Assembly (NCBI GenBank): GCA_902783835.1
Contig: CACZSN010000006.1
Span: 1-64,000, forward strand
Direction: 5' to 3'
Source: an uncultured bacterium
GTDB taxonomy: Bacteria > Cyanobacteriota > Vampirovibrionia > Gastranaerophilales > Gastranaerophilaceae
Length of the DNA stretch: 64,000 nt
A program made the position numbers and the translations under genes. How positions within the stretch are numbered: position 1 is the stretch's first letter; every line of letters begins with the position of its first letter. The notes under the pieces are model-generated. The model saw only the letters and a program-made list of their open reading frames with translations, ran no database searches and was not told the DNA's origin. Of this stretch, positions 18,837-27,053 are shown one piece after another.

Positions 18837-19067
18837 TTAACCGTTGACAATTAAATTCAATTTTTCCTGAACAGGTTCAGATTCAAATAAATCACCCACT
18901 GAACATTCAAGTGCATCACATAATCTGTCCATATTTTCATATGACGGTTGTGTTCTGCCGCTTGCCCAAGAATATACCGTTTGTTGCGGAAGGTTCAAAA
19001 CTTTTGCAAGTTTATATAAACTCCAACCTTTTTTCATCTTTACAACTTCTTTGATTTTAATTTTCAT
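18837..19067 (-). CDS. Small XRE-family transcriptional regulator
   Basis: The 76-residue protein is one helix-turn-helix domain: WSLYKLAKVLNLPQQTVYSW, then SGRTQPSYENMDRLCDALEC and SVGDLF. This is the lambda-repressor/Cro fold without an added ligand domain. ATG 19067 has GGAGAG upstream; a start nine codons earlier is less likely. The palindrome AGTATA-T-TATACT at 19101-19113 upstream may be its own operator. No toxin partner is adjacent. Confidence 0.82.
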   Translation of the reverse strand: MKIKIKEVVKMKKGWSLYKLAKVLNLPQQTVYSWASGRTQPSYENMDRLCDALECSVGDLFESEPVQEKLNLIVNG

Positions 19068-19100
19068 TATTTTCTCTCCGAAAATATTCAACACTTACAT

Positions 19101-19113
19101 AGTATATTATACT
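19101..19113. promoter_or_regulatory. Palindromic operator candidate of the XRE gene
   Basis: AGTATATTATACT is a perfect 13-bp palindrome 34 bp upstream of the regulator start and contains a TATAAT on the minus strand. Autoregulation is inferred. Confidence 0.45.
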
Positions 19114-19165
19114 GTTGTAACAAAAATTAATATACCGTTTTGGTCAAAATTACACTTTTTAGAGG

Positions 19166-19195
19166 AAAAAAAGAGGTGCCTTGAAACACCTCTTT
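19166..19195 (-). terminator. Terminator of the acyl-CoA ligase gene
   Basis: On the minus strand AAAGAGGTG and CACCTCTTT form a stem followed by more T, 20 bp after the stop codon. Confidence 0.88.
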
Positions 19196-19214
19196 GTATT
19201 TTTTGTTTAGAAAT

Positions 19215-21182
19215 CTATTTGTCTTTTCCTTCAAACATGCCCGAAATCGTTGTTTTATATTTTTCGGAAACCGTATTACGCTTGATTTTTGCGGTTTGGC
19301 TGAGCATACCGTTTGCCATCGTGAAGTTTTCATTGATAACTTCAAATTGTTTAATTTGTTCAAAAGATTTAAGACTCTTTTTCGATTTAATATGAGTTGC
19401 AATTTCTTTTTTGATAAGGTCGTGCAAAGTTTCATTTTTAATCGAAAGATTTTTTCCTGATTTCATATCTTTTGCAAGGATACCGCATTTTTTGAGTGCT
19501 TCTTCCGAAGGAACAACCAACGCTCCGATTGAGGATTGGTCTTGTCCGACGAGCATAATTTGGTCGATATAAGGACTTTCAAGACATGCCTCTTCAATCG
19601 GCACAGGTTCAACGTTTTCACCGTTTGAAAGTACGATTGTTTCCTTCATTCTTCCAACCAAAACGAGGTTGTTATCAGCCGTCAACCAGCCGATATCGCC
19701 GGTATTAAACCAACCGTCTTCGGTCAATACAGCCTTTGTTGCAGCTTCGTCTTTGTAATAACCTTTCATAACTTGGAAACCGCGAACGTGAACAACACCT
19801 TTTTGGAAAATTCCGAGTTCTTCTTTTGTTTCCATATCCAAAATCTTGACTTCCGTTGCCATAAGCGGTTTTCCGCAGCAACCGAGGAAGTTCGGGTCGC
19901 CAACGTTTCTAAGTGTCAAAACAGGAGCCGTTTCAGTCAAACCGTAACCTTCTCTAAGGTTTACACCGATTGCATCGTAGAAAAGCTGATCTTTCATAGA
20001 AAGTGCACCGCCACCTGAAATTGATGCTCTGAAATTAACACCCGCATTGTCTTTGATTTTTTTGTACAAAGTGTTTGTAAATAAAACGTGGAAAGGTTTC
20101 AAAAACGAACGTACAAATCTGTGATAAAGGCTTGAAAGTTTGTGGTAGCCGTTCTTTTTGTTCGTAATTCTTCTTTCGCTGTACATTTTGTGGATTTTGT
20201 AATTGATACTGAGTTTTACCGCAAAATCAAACACTCCGTACAAAAGCGGTGATTTTTGTTTCAATTTTTGGAAAATTCCCAATCTCAACGCTTCCCAAAT
20301 TCTCGGAACGGACATCATTGTATCGACGTCATATCTTGTCAAATCGTTCTTCAATCCCGTCAAAGTCGTGAAGTGCAAATGGCAGCCGCTCATAAAGAAA
20401 TAAAGTTGAACAATGTGTTCATAAGCGTGCCAAACGGGGAGAATTTGCAAAGTATTTTCACCTACTTTTGACATAAATCCGACTTCGACAGAAGGAATTT
20501 GTGCCAAAATATTTTGGTGTGTAAGAGCAACACCCTTCGGATTGCCCGTTGTGCCTGACGTGTAAAGCATTACGCAAAATTCGTCGATATTTTGTTCGGG
20601 CTTAACAAATTCATGATTTTTTCCGATTTCAAGTACGTCGTCAAAGTAATAAACAGGGCATTTTACGCCTGAAATATCGTCTTTATCAGATTTAAACATC
20701 AAAATTACAAATTTCAAATCATATTTATCCAAATAAGGCTTCAAACCGTTGAGTAACTTGCCGTCACGAAGGATAAGACCTTTCGATTCGCTGTGGTTAA
20801 TGATGTAATCAAGTTCTGTTACAGGGGCATTCGAACCTCTGAGGGTGCAAACTGCACCGGTTCTCATCGTACCTTGTTCGCAAATACACCAGCGACCGTT
20901 ATTTTCCGTGAAAATTCCGACGAAATCGCCTTTTTTAACTCCGAAAAATTGCAATGCTGCTGCAAATGCCGAAATTTGTTTTTCAACTTGGTTAAAATTC
21001 ATACTTATGTTGCAATAAGTATCAGTAATTGCAGGCAATTCGCCGTGTTTTGAAATACAATCCTTAAAATAATCATTCAATGAGGTTTGTTCTGATAAAA
21101 ATTTTACAACTTTTCTTTTTCCCGATAAAAATTTTCTTTTTAAAAATATTCTTCTGCGACGTTCTTGTCTTTCGTTGCTCAT
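19215..21182 (-). CDS. Long-chain fatty acid CoA/ACP ligase (AMP-forming)
   Basis: This 655-residue ANL-superfamily enzyme adenylates fatty acids and transfers them to CoA or ACP. Landmarks are the P-loop LYTSGTTGNPKGVALTH, then LPVWHAYEH, SGGGALS, REGYGLTETAPVL, NTGDIGWLT and a late LVGRMKE with GENVEPVPIEE. The WHAYEH/LTET arrangement is of the FAA1 (COG1022) type, as in cyanobacterial acyl-ACP synthetase, so CoA and ACP cannot be told apart. A basic N-terminus of about 25 residues could bind membrane. ATG 21182 has AAAGGTG upstream; an earlier ATG is 5 codons away. Confidence 0.9.
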   Translation of the reverse strand: MSNERQERRRRIFLKRKFLSGKRKVVKFLSEQTSLNDYFKDCISKHGELPAITDTYCNISMNFNQVEKQISAFAAALQFFGVKKGDFVGIFTENNGRWCICEQGTMRTGAVCTLRGSNAPVTELDYIINHSESKGLILRDGKLLNGLKPYLDKYDLKFVILMFKSDKDDISGVKCPVYYFDDVLEIGKNHEFVKPEQNIDEFCVMLYTSGTTGNPKGVALTHQNILAQIPSVEVGFMSKVGENTLQILPVWHAYEHIVQLYFFMSGCHLHFTTLTGLKNDLTRYDVDTMMSVPRIWEALRLGIFQKLKQKSPLLYGVFDFAVKLSINYKIHKMYSERRITNKKNGYHKLSSLYHRFVRSFLKPFHVLFTNTLYKKIKDNAGVNFRASISGGGALSMKDQLFYDAIGVNLREGYGLTETAPVLTLRNVGDPNFLGCCGKPLMATEVKILDMETKEELGIFQKGVVHVRGFQVMKGYYKDEAATKAVLTEDGWFNTGDIGWLTADNNLVLVGRMKETIVLSNGENVEPVPIEEACLESPYIDQIMLVGQDQSSIGALVVPSEEALKKCGILAKDMKSGKNLSIKNETLHDLIKKEIATHIKSKKSLKSFEQIKQFEVINENFTMANGMLSQTAKIKRNTVSEKYKTTISGMFEGKDK

Positions 21183-21319
21183 AAATACACCTTTCATACC
21201 TATGAGAGTAATTATACAAGAACATAAAAACTATATCAAGTAATTATCAAAACTACATGCTAAAAAAGGGAAATCTTCATAACTTCCTGAAAATAACCGT
21301 TTCCGAATATGTAAATTTT

Positions 21320-21532
21320 TTATTTTTTCCTTTGAAAAAACTTAAAATTAAAATTGAAGGGCAAAAGATTGCGTTTTTTTCTCATTTTTCTTGAGGAATT
21401 TTCGAGGAGAGAAATGAGTTGAAAATCGGAAAAATCGAAGTGTCTTTTTAACTCGGAAATGTACTTGCCGAGATGTTTTTCGGCTATTTTCATTCTATCG
21501 GGTTTATTTAACGTTTTCAAATCGTACAACAT
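21320..21532 (-). CDS. Small hypothetical protein
   Basis: A 70-residue basic, mostly helical protein with no family I recognise. Support is an excellent GGGAG SD placed 5 bases before ATG 21532 and a hydrophilic, protein-like N-terminal half (LNKPDRMKIAEKHLGKYISE). The frame also extends upstream to 21664 without an SD. It lies between the ligase and leuC on the opposite strand to leuC. It may be lineage-specific or chance. Confidence 0.45.
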   Translation of the reverse strand: MLYDLKTLNKPDRMKIAEKHLGKYISELKRHFDFSDFQLISLLENSSRKMRKKRNLLPFNFNFKFFQRKK

Positions 21533-21646
21533 TATTCTCCCTCTCAAACAAAAAATATCACTATTTAACCCCGAAAACATTACCGAAAAGGAGTATCGGG
21601 CAAAAATCATTTCGGCAATCAAAATTCTGATTTTCACAAGAATTGA

Positions 21647-21676
21647 TTGAAGTTGAAAAAACATAATATTTATAAT
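21647..21676 (+). promoter_or_regulatory. Promoter of leuC
   Basis: TTGAAG (21647-21652), an 18-nt spacer and TATAAT (21671-21676), 38 bp upstream of the ATG. Confidence 0.65.
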
Positions 21677-21714
21677 ATATTTAAGTCAAAACGAACTAAT
21701 AAAAGGAAAAAAAT

Positions 21715-22980
21715 ATGACAAGACCAATGAATATTCCGGAAAAAATCCTCGCTGCTCACGCAGGCTTGGACGAAGTAAGACCCGGACAACTCATAACCGC
21801 AAAGTTAGATATCACGCTTGCTAACGACATCACTGGCCCTGTTGCAATCAGAGAATTCAAGAAAATCGGTTGCAAAAAAGTTTTTGATAAGTCAAGATGC
21901 GTTTTCGTTCCCGACCACTTTGTTCCGAACAAGGACATCAAGTCGGCTGAACAAGTTAAGATGATTAGAGAATTTGCGAAAGAACAAGAACTTGAAAACT
22001 TCTTTGAAGTTGGCAGAATGGGTATTGAACACGCACTTTTGCCCGAAGCAGGCATTGTAACGGCAGGCGATTTGATTATCGGTGCTGACTCACACACTTG
22101 CACATACGGTGCATTGGGTGCATTTGCTACCGGTGTCGGCTCAACAGACCTTGCTTGCGGCATGGCATCAGGAGAAACTTGGTTCAAAGTTCCAGAAACA
22201 ATCAAAGTTGAATTCAACGGCAAACTCAACAAATGGGTTTCCGCAAAAGATTTGATTTTGCACTTAATCGGTGATATCGGCGTTGACGGTGCATTGTACC
22301 AAGCACTTGAAGTTGGTGGCAACGTTATCGAAGAAATGGATATGGACGGCAGATTTACTTTCTGCAACATGGCTATCGAAGCAGGTGCAAAAACAGGTAT
22401 CATCGCTGCTGACGACAAAACGGAAGCATACCTCAAAGGTCGTTCACGCAGACCGTACACAATTTATAAGAGCGATGAAGGTGCTGAATATGCAAGAGTT
22501 ATCAAGTACGATTGTGCAGACATCGAACCGACGGTTGCATTCCCTCACTTGCCCGAAAATACTAAACCGATTTCTCAAGTCGGCGACATAAAAATCGACC
22601 AATCAGTAATCGGAAGTTGCACAAACGGCAGACTTTCAGACTTGAAGGTTGCGGCTGAAATCTTAGAAGGTCATAAGGTTCACCCCGATGTAAGATTGAT
22701 TGTTTTCCCCGGAACTCAAAAAATCTACCTCGAAGCAATCGAAAAAGGCTATATTCAAACAATCATTAAAGCGGGCGGCGCTGTTTCAACACCGACTTGC
22801 GGACCTTGCTTAGGCGGACACGCAGGCATCTTGGCAGCAGGCGAAAGAGCAATTTCTACAACAAACAGAAACTTCGTCGGCAGAATGGGTCACGTTGATA
22901 GTGAAGTTTACCTTGCATCTCCTGCAATCGCAGCAGCAAGTGCAATTTTAGGCAAAATCGCATCTCCGGACAGCCTCTAA
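21715..22980 (+). CDS. leuC: 3-isopropylmalate dehydratase large subunit
   Basis: This 421-residue aconitase-superfamily protein fits the short LeuC/HacA type. It isomerises 2- to 3-isopropylmalate in leucine synthesis with a [4Fe-4S] cluster. Cluster ligands are Cys302 ([14 protein letters not shown]) and Cys362/Cys365 ([13 protein letters not shown]). [20 protein letters not shown] and [20 protein letters not shown] are further signatures. The small subunit LeuD is not adjacent; the gene is flanked by its own promoter and terminator. Homoaconitase or methyl-substituted substrates remain possible. Confidence 0.9.
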   Translation: MTRPMNIPEKILAAHAGLDEVRPGQLITAKLDITLANDITGPVAIREFKKIGCKKVFDKSRCVFVPDHFVPNKDIKSAEQVKMIREFAKEQELENFFEVGRMGIEHALLPEAGIVTAGDLIIGADSHTCTYGALGAFATGVGSTDLACGMASGETWFKVPETIKVEFNGKLNKWVSAKDLILHLIGDIGVDGALYQALEVGGNVIEEMDMDGRFTFCNMAIEAGAKTGIIAADDKTEAYLKGRSRRPYTIYKSDEGAEYARVIKYDCADIEPTVAFPHLPENTKPISQVGDIKIDQSVIGSCTNGRLSDLKVAAEILEGHKVHPDVRLIVFPGTQKIYLEAIEKGYIQTIIKAGGAVSTPTCGPCLGGHAGILAAGERAISTTNRNFVGRMGHVDSEVYLASPAIAAASAILGKIASPDSL

Positions 22981-23005
22981 TTGTAAAAACAAATCAATTA
23001 TTTAA

Positions 23006-23036
23006 AAAATCCCGATGTTGAGTCGGGATTTTTTTC
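23006..23036 (+). terminator. Terminator of leuC
   Basis: AATCCCGA and TCGGGATT with a 7-nt loop and seven T. Confidence 0.92.
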
Positions 23037-23048
23037 TTTCTTTTTCGC

Positions 23049-23077
23049 TTGACACAAAATTGGTGTTTTGTTAAACT
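23049..23077 (+). promoter_or_regulatory. Promoter of the MATE leader
   Basis: Consensus TTGACA (23049-23054), a 17-nt spacer and TAAACT (23072-23077). Transcription should begin about 23085, leaving a roughly 100-nt leader. Confidence 0.7.
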
Positions 23078-23083
23078 GTCGCT

Positions 23084-23170
23084 AAATTGTCGGAGGGCAA
23101 TTTGTTCTTGGAAACAAAGAGCCGGATAAGGCACAGATTGAGATGTCTGTTTCTTATTCGGCTCTTTTTG
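23084..23170 (+). promoter_or_regulatory. Attenuator or riboswitch-like leader with built-in terminator
   Basis: AAATTG/CAATTT (23084-23103) and TTTGTT/AACAAA (23101-23118) can form alternative, partly overlapping hairpins. They are followed by a long stem: AGAGCCGGATAAG (23118-23130) with CTTATTCGGCTCT (23153-23165), capped by ACAGA/TCTGT, and a T run. This terminator lies only about 20 bp before the MATE start codon, so read-through must be regulated or partial. I could not match a known riboswitch class. Confidence 0.5.
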
Positions 23171-23187
23171 CATGAAAGGTTAAAATA

Positions 23188-23820
23188 ATGAATTTATTAA
23201 CAGACAAAATTAAAACACTTTATTTTAAATATTTATATGCGGCATTCGGAATTTTGGCAGGCGGAATTTTCAATATGGCAGGAGATTATATTTTTGTTTT
23301 TACCTGCGATATGGGAATATTCGGAGCAGGGTTAGCAACTGCCATTGGAGCGGTTATTTCTTTCTTTATTCTGCTTTCGCACTTTTTATCAAAGAAAAAC
23401 ACTTTAAAATTTGTAAGATCGACAGATTTTTTCAATAAATTTAAACAAATTTGTATTACCGGCTTCTCAACCTTCTTCATAGATATTGCGATGGGAATTT
23501 TGACAATATTATTTAACAGACAAATAATGCGACGATATTTAGGACCTGATGCTCTTGCTGTATACGGCCCGATAATTAATGTCAGCACTTTTGTTCAATG
23601 CTGTGCATACAGTGTAGGACAAGCCGCTCAGCCGATTATATCAATGAATTTCGGAGCAAAATGCGTTTTAAGAGGACTTGTCCTAAGCGGGGCTTTGATT
23701 TTGATTTTACCTAAAATTTTTGACGGAAATTCTATTTTGTATTCTATGCCAATAACTGAAGCAATAGTAGCTATTTTGGCAATTTTCTTTATTGTCAGAT
23801 ACACAAAAAAATTGGCTTAA
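23188..23820 (+). pseudogene. MATE-family efflux transporter, internally deleted
   Basis: Full MATE transporters have about 450 residues and 12 spans; this in-frame ORF has 210. The N-terminus NLLTDKIKTLYFKYLYAAFG looks like a normal MATE start. It then jumps to a TM5/6-like block (GGIFNMAGDYIFVFTCDMGI), continues through the second-half start ending in GQAAQPIISMNFGA, and then jumps to a TM12-like tail. The two missing parts (roughly 100 and 150 residues) would remove most of both bundles, so transport is doubtful. The frame is intact and the promoter looks good, so it may still be expressed. A half-size functional protein cannot be ruled out. Confidence 0.6.
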
Positions 23821-23830
23821 TTTTCAACTT

Positions 23831-23871
23831 CGTAATGATTACAAAAAATCCTGTAATCATTACGATTTTTT
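23831..23871 (+). terminator. Terminator after the MATE gene
   Basis: CGTAATGATTACA and TGTAATCATTACG form a perfect 13-bp stem followed by seven T. The T run is only on the + strand side. Confidence 0.88.
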
Positions 23872-25445
23872 TACTTTTTTTCAACAGATTCTTCTTTAGG
23901 AAAGTTTTTAATAAGCAAAACAAGCGGAATAACAACAATTGAAGCAAGTCCGCATATTCTGAAAGATTCCATAAATCCCCAAAGTGTAGATTGTTTCAAA
24001 AGTTCGCCGTACAAAGAATACTGAGCCGCATAATCCGCAACCGATGAGTGCATATACGCACACAGTGCTGCTTTTGTAGCCTCAAATTTTGCCGTAAATA
24101 CTGGGTTCAACGGTGATAAATTTCCAACCATCATAAATTGGTGCATTTGTGAAAATCTCGAAATCATTGTCGAAACAAGTGAAGTACCGATTGCACCGCC
24201 GATGTTTTTCAAAAGTGACTGCAAGCCGCTTGCATTAGTCATTTGTGCATTTGAAAGCGTTGCAACAGAAAGCGAAACCAAAGGCATCATCGCAAATCCC
24301 ATTCCCAAACCGAAAATAAAGTTCGGAATGACAATATTCATACTTGAAATTTGCAAGTTCAAAAATCCGAATTCCAAGCCTGCCGTACCGATTAATGCCA
24401 ATCCGACAACCGCCAAAAGTCTGTTATCGATTTTTGTGGACAAAATTCCGAAAAGAACCATAGACGTTAACGCTCCGACCCCTCGAGGCATAATCGTTAA
24501 ACCGCTTAAAAATGCCGTATATCCCATTACGGATTGCAAAAATTGGGGCAAAATCGCCACCGATGCAAGCAATACAGCCTGAATAATAACTTGAATAAAC
24601 GTTCCGACAGTGAAGTTTACGTCTTTGAAAATACTCAAATCAACAAGCGAGTCTTTTCTTCTTTGCGAAACGAAGAACAAAAATCCCGTAAGTACACAAA
24701 TTATGCTCAATCGACAAATCCAAGGAGCATTAAACCAATCGGCATTGTTTCCCTTATCCAAAATGATTTGCAATGTCGTAAGCCAAACCGTTAACAAGAA
24801 AAAACCCTTAAAGTCCATTTTGACATTGTCTTGTTTTCTCGCATATGGCGGGTCTTCAAGTAACATTTTTGCAAGCGTTACCGTCAAAATACCAAACGGA
24901 AGATTTATAAAGAAAATCCACGGCCAAGCATAATTATCGGTAATCCAACCGCCCAATACAGGACCTATAATCGGTGCAACAACTACTACCAAGCCGAAAA
25001 CCGCCATCGCACGTCCGCGTTCTTTCGGTTTGAAAGATTCAAGCAAAACCGCCTGTGAAACAGGCAACAATCCGCCGCCGCCGAAGCCTTGCAAAATTCT
25101 TGCCAAAATTATCATCTCGATAGAATTTGAAAGTCCGCACAGCACTGACGATACCGTGAACAAAATTACGCTGAAGATGAAAAAGTTCTTCCTTCCGACA
25201 AGTTTGCTGAACCAATCGACCGCTGTGATTGCGATACCGCTTGCTACGAGGTAACTTGTTAAAATCCAAGTCGACTCTTCACGGCTGACAGAAAAAGTTC
25301 CAGCCATATGCGGCAACGCTACGTTTGCAATCGTTTCATCGAGTACGAACATAAATGCTGCAAAAATCGTTGGAAGTGCAATCAGCCACGGATTATGTTT
25401 TGGCTGCCAAACTTCTTGTTCTGTTGTTTCGGCTGAATTTGTCAT
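23871..25445 (-). CDS. emrB: EmrB/QacA-type MFS drug exporter (DHA2)
   Basis: This 524-residue protein has about 14 membrane spans and DHA2 signatures: FMFVLDETIANVALPHMAGT (motif D1), WILTSYLVASGIAITAVDW, the RILQGFGGGGLLPVSQAVLL region and motif C (GLVVVVAPIIGPVLGGWITD). It is the inner-membrane pump of an EmrAB-TolC system expelling hydrophobic compounds. It starts 2 bp after emrA with no SD of its own, suggesting coupling, in the order marR-emrA-emrB. Confidence 0.93.
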   Translation of the reverse strand: MTNSAETTEQEVWQPKHNPWLIALPTIFAAFMFVLDETIANVALPHMAGTFSVSREESTWILTSYLVASGIAITAVDWFSKLVGRKNFFIFSVILFTVSSVLCGLSNSIEMIILARILQGFGGGGLLPVSQAVLLESFKPKERGRAMAVFGLVVVVAPIIGPVLGGWITDNYAWPWIFFINLPFGILTVTLAKMLLEDPPYARKQDNVKMDFKGFFLLTVWLTTLQIILDKGNNADWFNAPWICRLSIICVLTGFLFFVSQRRKDSLVDLSIFKDVNFTVGTFIQVIIQAVLLASVAILPQFLQSVMGYTAFLSGLTIMPRGVGALTSMVLFGILSTKIDNRLLAVVGLALIGTAGLEFGFLNLQISSMNIVIPNFIFGLGMGFAMMPLVSLSVATLSNAQMTNASGLQSLLKNIGGAIGTSLVSTMISRFSQMHQFMMVGNLSPLNPVFTAKFEATKAALCAYMHSSVADYAAQYSLYGELLKQSTLWGFMESFRICGLASIVVIPLVLLIKNFPKEESVEKK

Positions 25446-25447
25446 TG

Positions 25448-26449
25448 TTATTTAACTTTAACCTTTGGTACTACTGACATTCCTGCGACAATCGTGTATT
25501 TTGAACTGTCAATCGGTTCGTCAAATACGATTTTGACAGGGATTCTTTGAACAATTTTTACGAAAGAACCGACGGCATTTTCAGGTGGGAAAAGGCTCGA
25601 TTTTGCACCTGAAGCTCTTTGAATACTGTCAATTTTACCTTTGAAAACTTTATCGGGATATGCATCAACTCTGATTTCAACAGGCTGACCTTCTTTCATA
25701 TTCCCAACTTGACTTTCTTTATAATTTGCAACAACCCAAACTTCATCGGGAACGATTACAAATAAAGGAGACCCCGTTCCTACATATGCACCTTTTTCAG
25801 CTTTTTTATTAGTAACAATACCTGATTGCGGTGCAATAACTTCTGTATTTCTCAAATCCAATTCTGCCTTGTCACGCTTTGCTTTCAAGGATTTCAAGTT
25901 CGCATCCGCAACTTTATTTTGTCCGTTTGACAAAATCGATTCTTCTGCCGTTGTTCTTCTTGCAGAAACTGAATCGTAGCGGGTTTGAGCGTTGTCTAAA
26001 GTTTGCTTTGAAACAGCACCTGATTCGTACAATTTTTTATATCTGTCTAAATCAGCCTTCGCAACTGCAATTTCTGACTGAACGGCACTGAAATTAGCCT
26101 TTGCGACTTTTTGGTTGGCAAGTTCTTTTTGATAATCCGCATCAGCTTGTGCAAATCTGATTTTATAATCGTCTTTATCAATAACCGCAACGACATCACC
26201 TTCTTTTACACGTTGATTGTCTTCTACATTCAACTCAACAATCTGTCCCGTAACTTTCGGTGCAACTTGAACCATATGTGCTTCTACATATGCATCATCT
26301 GTCGATTGGTATTTTGAAGCATTATTTGCGTACAATCCGCCCGCCACACCGAGAACGACAAGGACAATAACTGCAATTATGCGTCTCTTGCCTATTCTCT
26401 TTTTTGCGGTTTCGTTTTGTTCTTCGTTATTAGTGTTTTCGTCTGCCAT
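25448..26449 (-). CDS. emrA: EmrA/HlyD-family membrane fusion protein
   Basis: The 333-residue periplasmic adaptor has one N-terminal span (about 23-43) and the lipoyl/barrel-sandwich half-motifs STDDAYVEAHMVQVAPKVTG and VIAPQSGIVTNKKAEKGAYV. Between them lies a helical hairpin (about 105-205). The start of the first motif is typical of EmrA. It links EmrB to an outer-membrane channel, probably the divergently encoded TolC-like protein. AGAGG precedes ATG 26449. Confidence 0.93.
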   Translation of the reverse strand: MADENTNNEEQNETAKKRIGKRRIIAVIVLVVLGVAGGLYANNASKYQSTDDAYVEAHMVQVAPKVTGQIVELNVEDNQRVKEGDVVAVIDKDDYKIRFAQADADYQKELANQKVAKANFSAVQSEIAVAKADLDRYKKLYESGAVSKQTLDNAQTRYDSVSARRTTAEESILSNGQNKVADANLKSLKAKRDKAELDLRNTEVIAPQSGIVTNKKAEKGAYVGTGSPLFVIVPDEVWVVANYKESQVGNMKEGQPVEIRVDAYPDKVFKGKIDSIQRASGAKSSLFPPENAVGSFVKIVQRIPVKIVFDEPIDSSKYTIVAGMSVVPKVKVK

Positions 26450-26459
26450 TTTTTACCTC

Positions 26460-26945
26460 TTAAATTTGAGTTTTTACATTTTCAGCAAGAATCGTTCTCA
26501 ATTCGTTCAACAATTTCTTTAACTGTTCTCCTTTTTCCGGAGAAAAATCCGTTTTTATTTTTTTAACCAACGGTATAAATTTTTTCGTCGTAAGCTTGAG
26601 CATCGCCTCACCGCTTTCGGTCAATTTCATCTTTCTGACAAGTCTGTTCCCTTTTGTGTCAACAAATCTTTCCACAAAACCTTTTGCCTCAAGCTGTAAC
26701 AATACTCTACCCGTGCCGGCTCTGTCTTTAAAAAGTTTTTTCGCCAAATCTCTCTGACAAATTCCAGGGTTTAAATATATAATATCAAGTGCCAAAGTTT
26801 CTTCGGGACCAACCCCTACATTCAACTCGTTACAATAGTTGTAACCCATTCTCTTGATATACTTCGCCGTGAATTCCAACTCGTAAAAAATACTTTCCGT
26901 ATAATGTTTAAAATCTTCTATGCTATTATTTTCTTCTTTTTTCAT
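26460..26945 (-). CDS. MarR-family transcriptional regulator
   Basis: This 161-residue protein has a winged HTH: LALDIIYLNPGICQRDLAKK, LFKDRAGTGRVLLQLEAKGF and VERFVDTKGNRLVRKMKLTE, the wing containing the conserved D-x-R-like turn. It heads the emrAB operon and lies next to a perfect 26-bp palindrome, so it most likely represses both emrAB and the divergent tolC-like gene until a drug ligand binds. ATG 26945 is preferred on homology; the SD is weak. A start 19 codons upstream is possible. Confidence 0.9.
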   Translation of the reverse strand: MKKEENNSIEDFKHYTESIFYELEFTAKYIKRMGYNYCNELNVGVGPEETLALDIIYLNPGICQRDLAKKLFKDRAGTGRVLLQLEAKGFVERFVDTKGNRLVRKMKLTESGEAMLKLTTKKFIPLVKKIKTDFSPEKGEQLKKLLNELRTILAENVKTQI

Positions 26946-26995
26946 AAATTTCTTTTCTTTTTTATATGTTGTTTTGAAAACATGTTGCTTTTGCA

Positions 26996-27021
26996 ACAAC
27001 AATATGTTAACATATTGTTGT
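26996..27021. promoter_or_regulatory. Perfect 26-bp palindrome, probable MarR operator
   Basis: The left arm ACAACAATATGTT (26996-27008) and right arm AACATATTGTTGT (27009-27021) are exact reverse complements. It lies midway between marR (start 26945) and the tolC-like gene (start 27054), with a second inverted repeat GTTGC-TTTT-GCAAC at 26984-26997. Binding there would control both directions. Confidence 0.75.
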
Positions 27022-27053
27022 AAAAATTGTCAAGTACAATCGAAGGAAAACGT

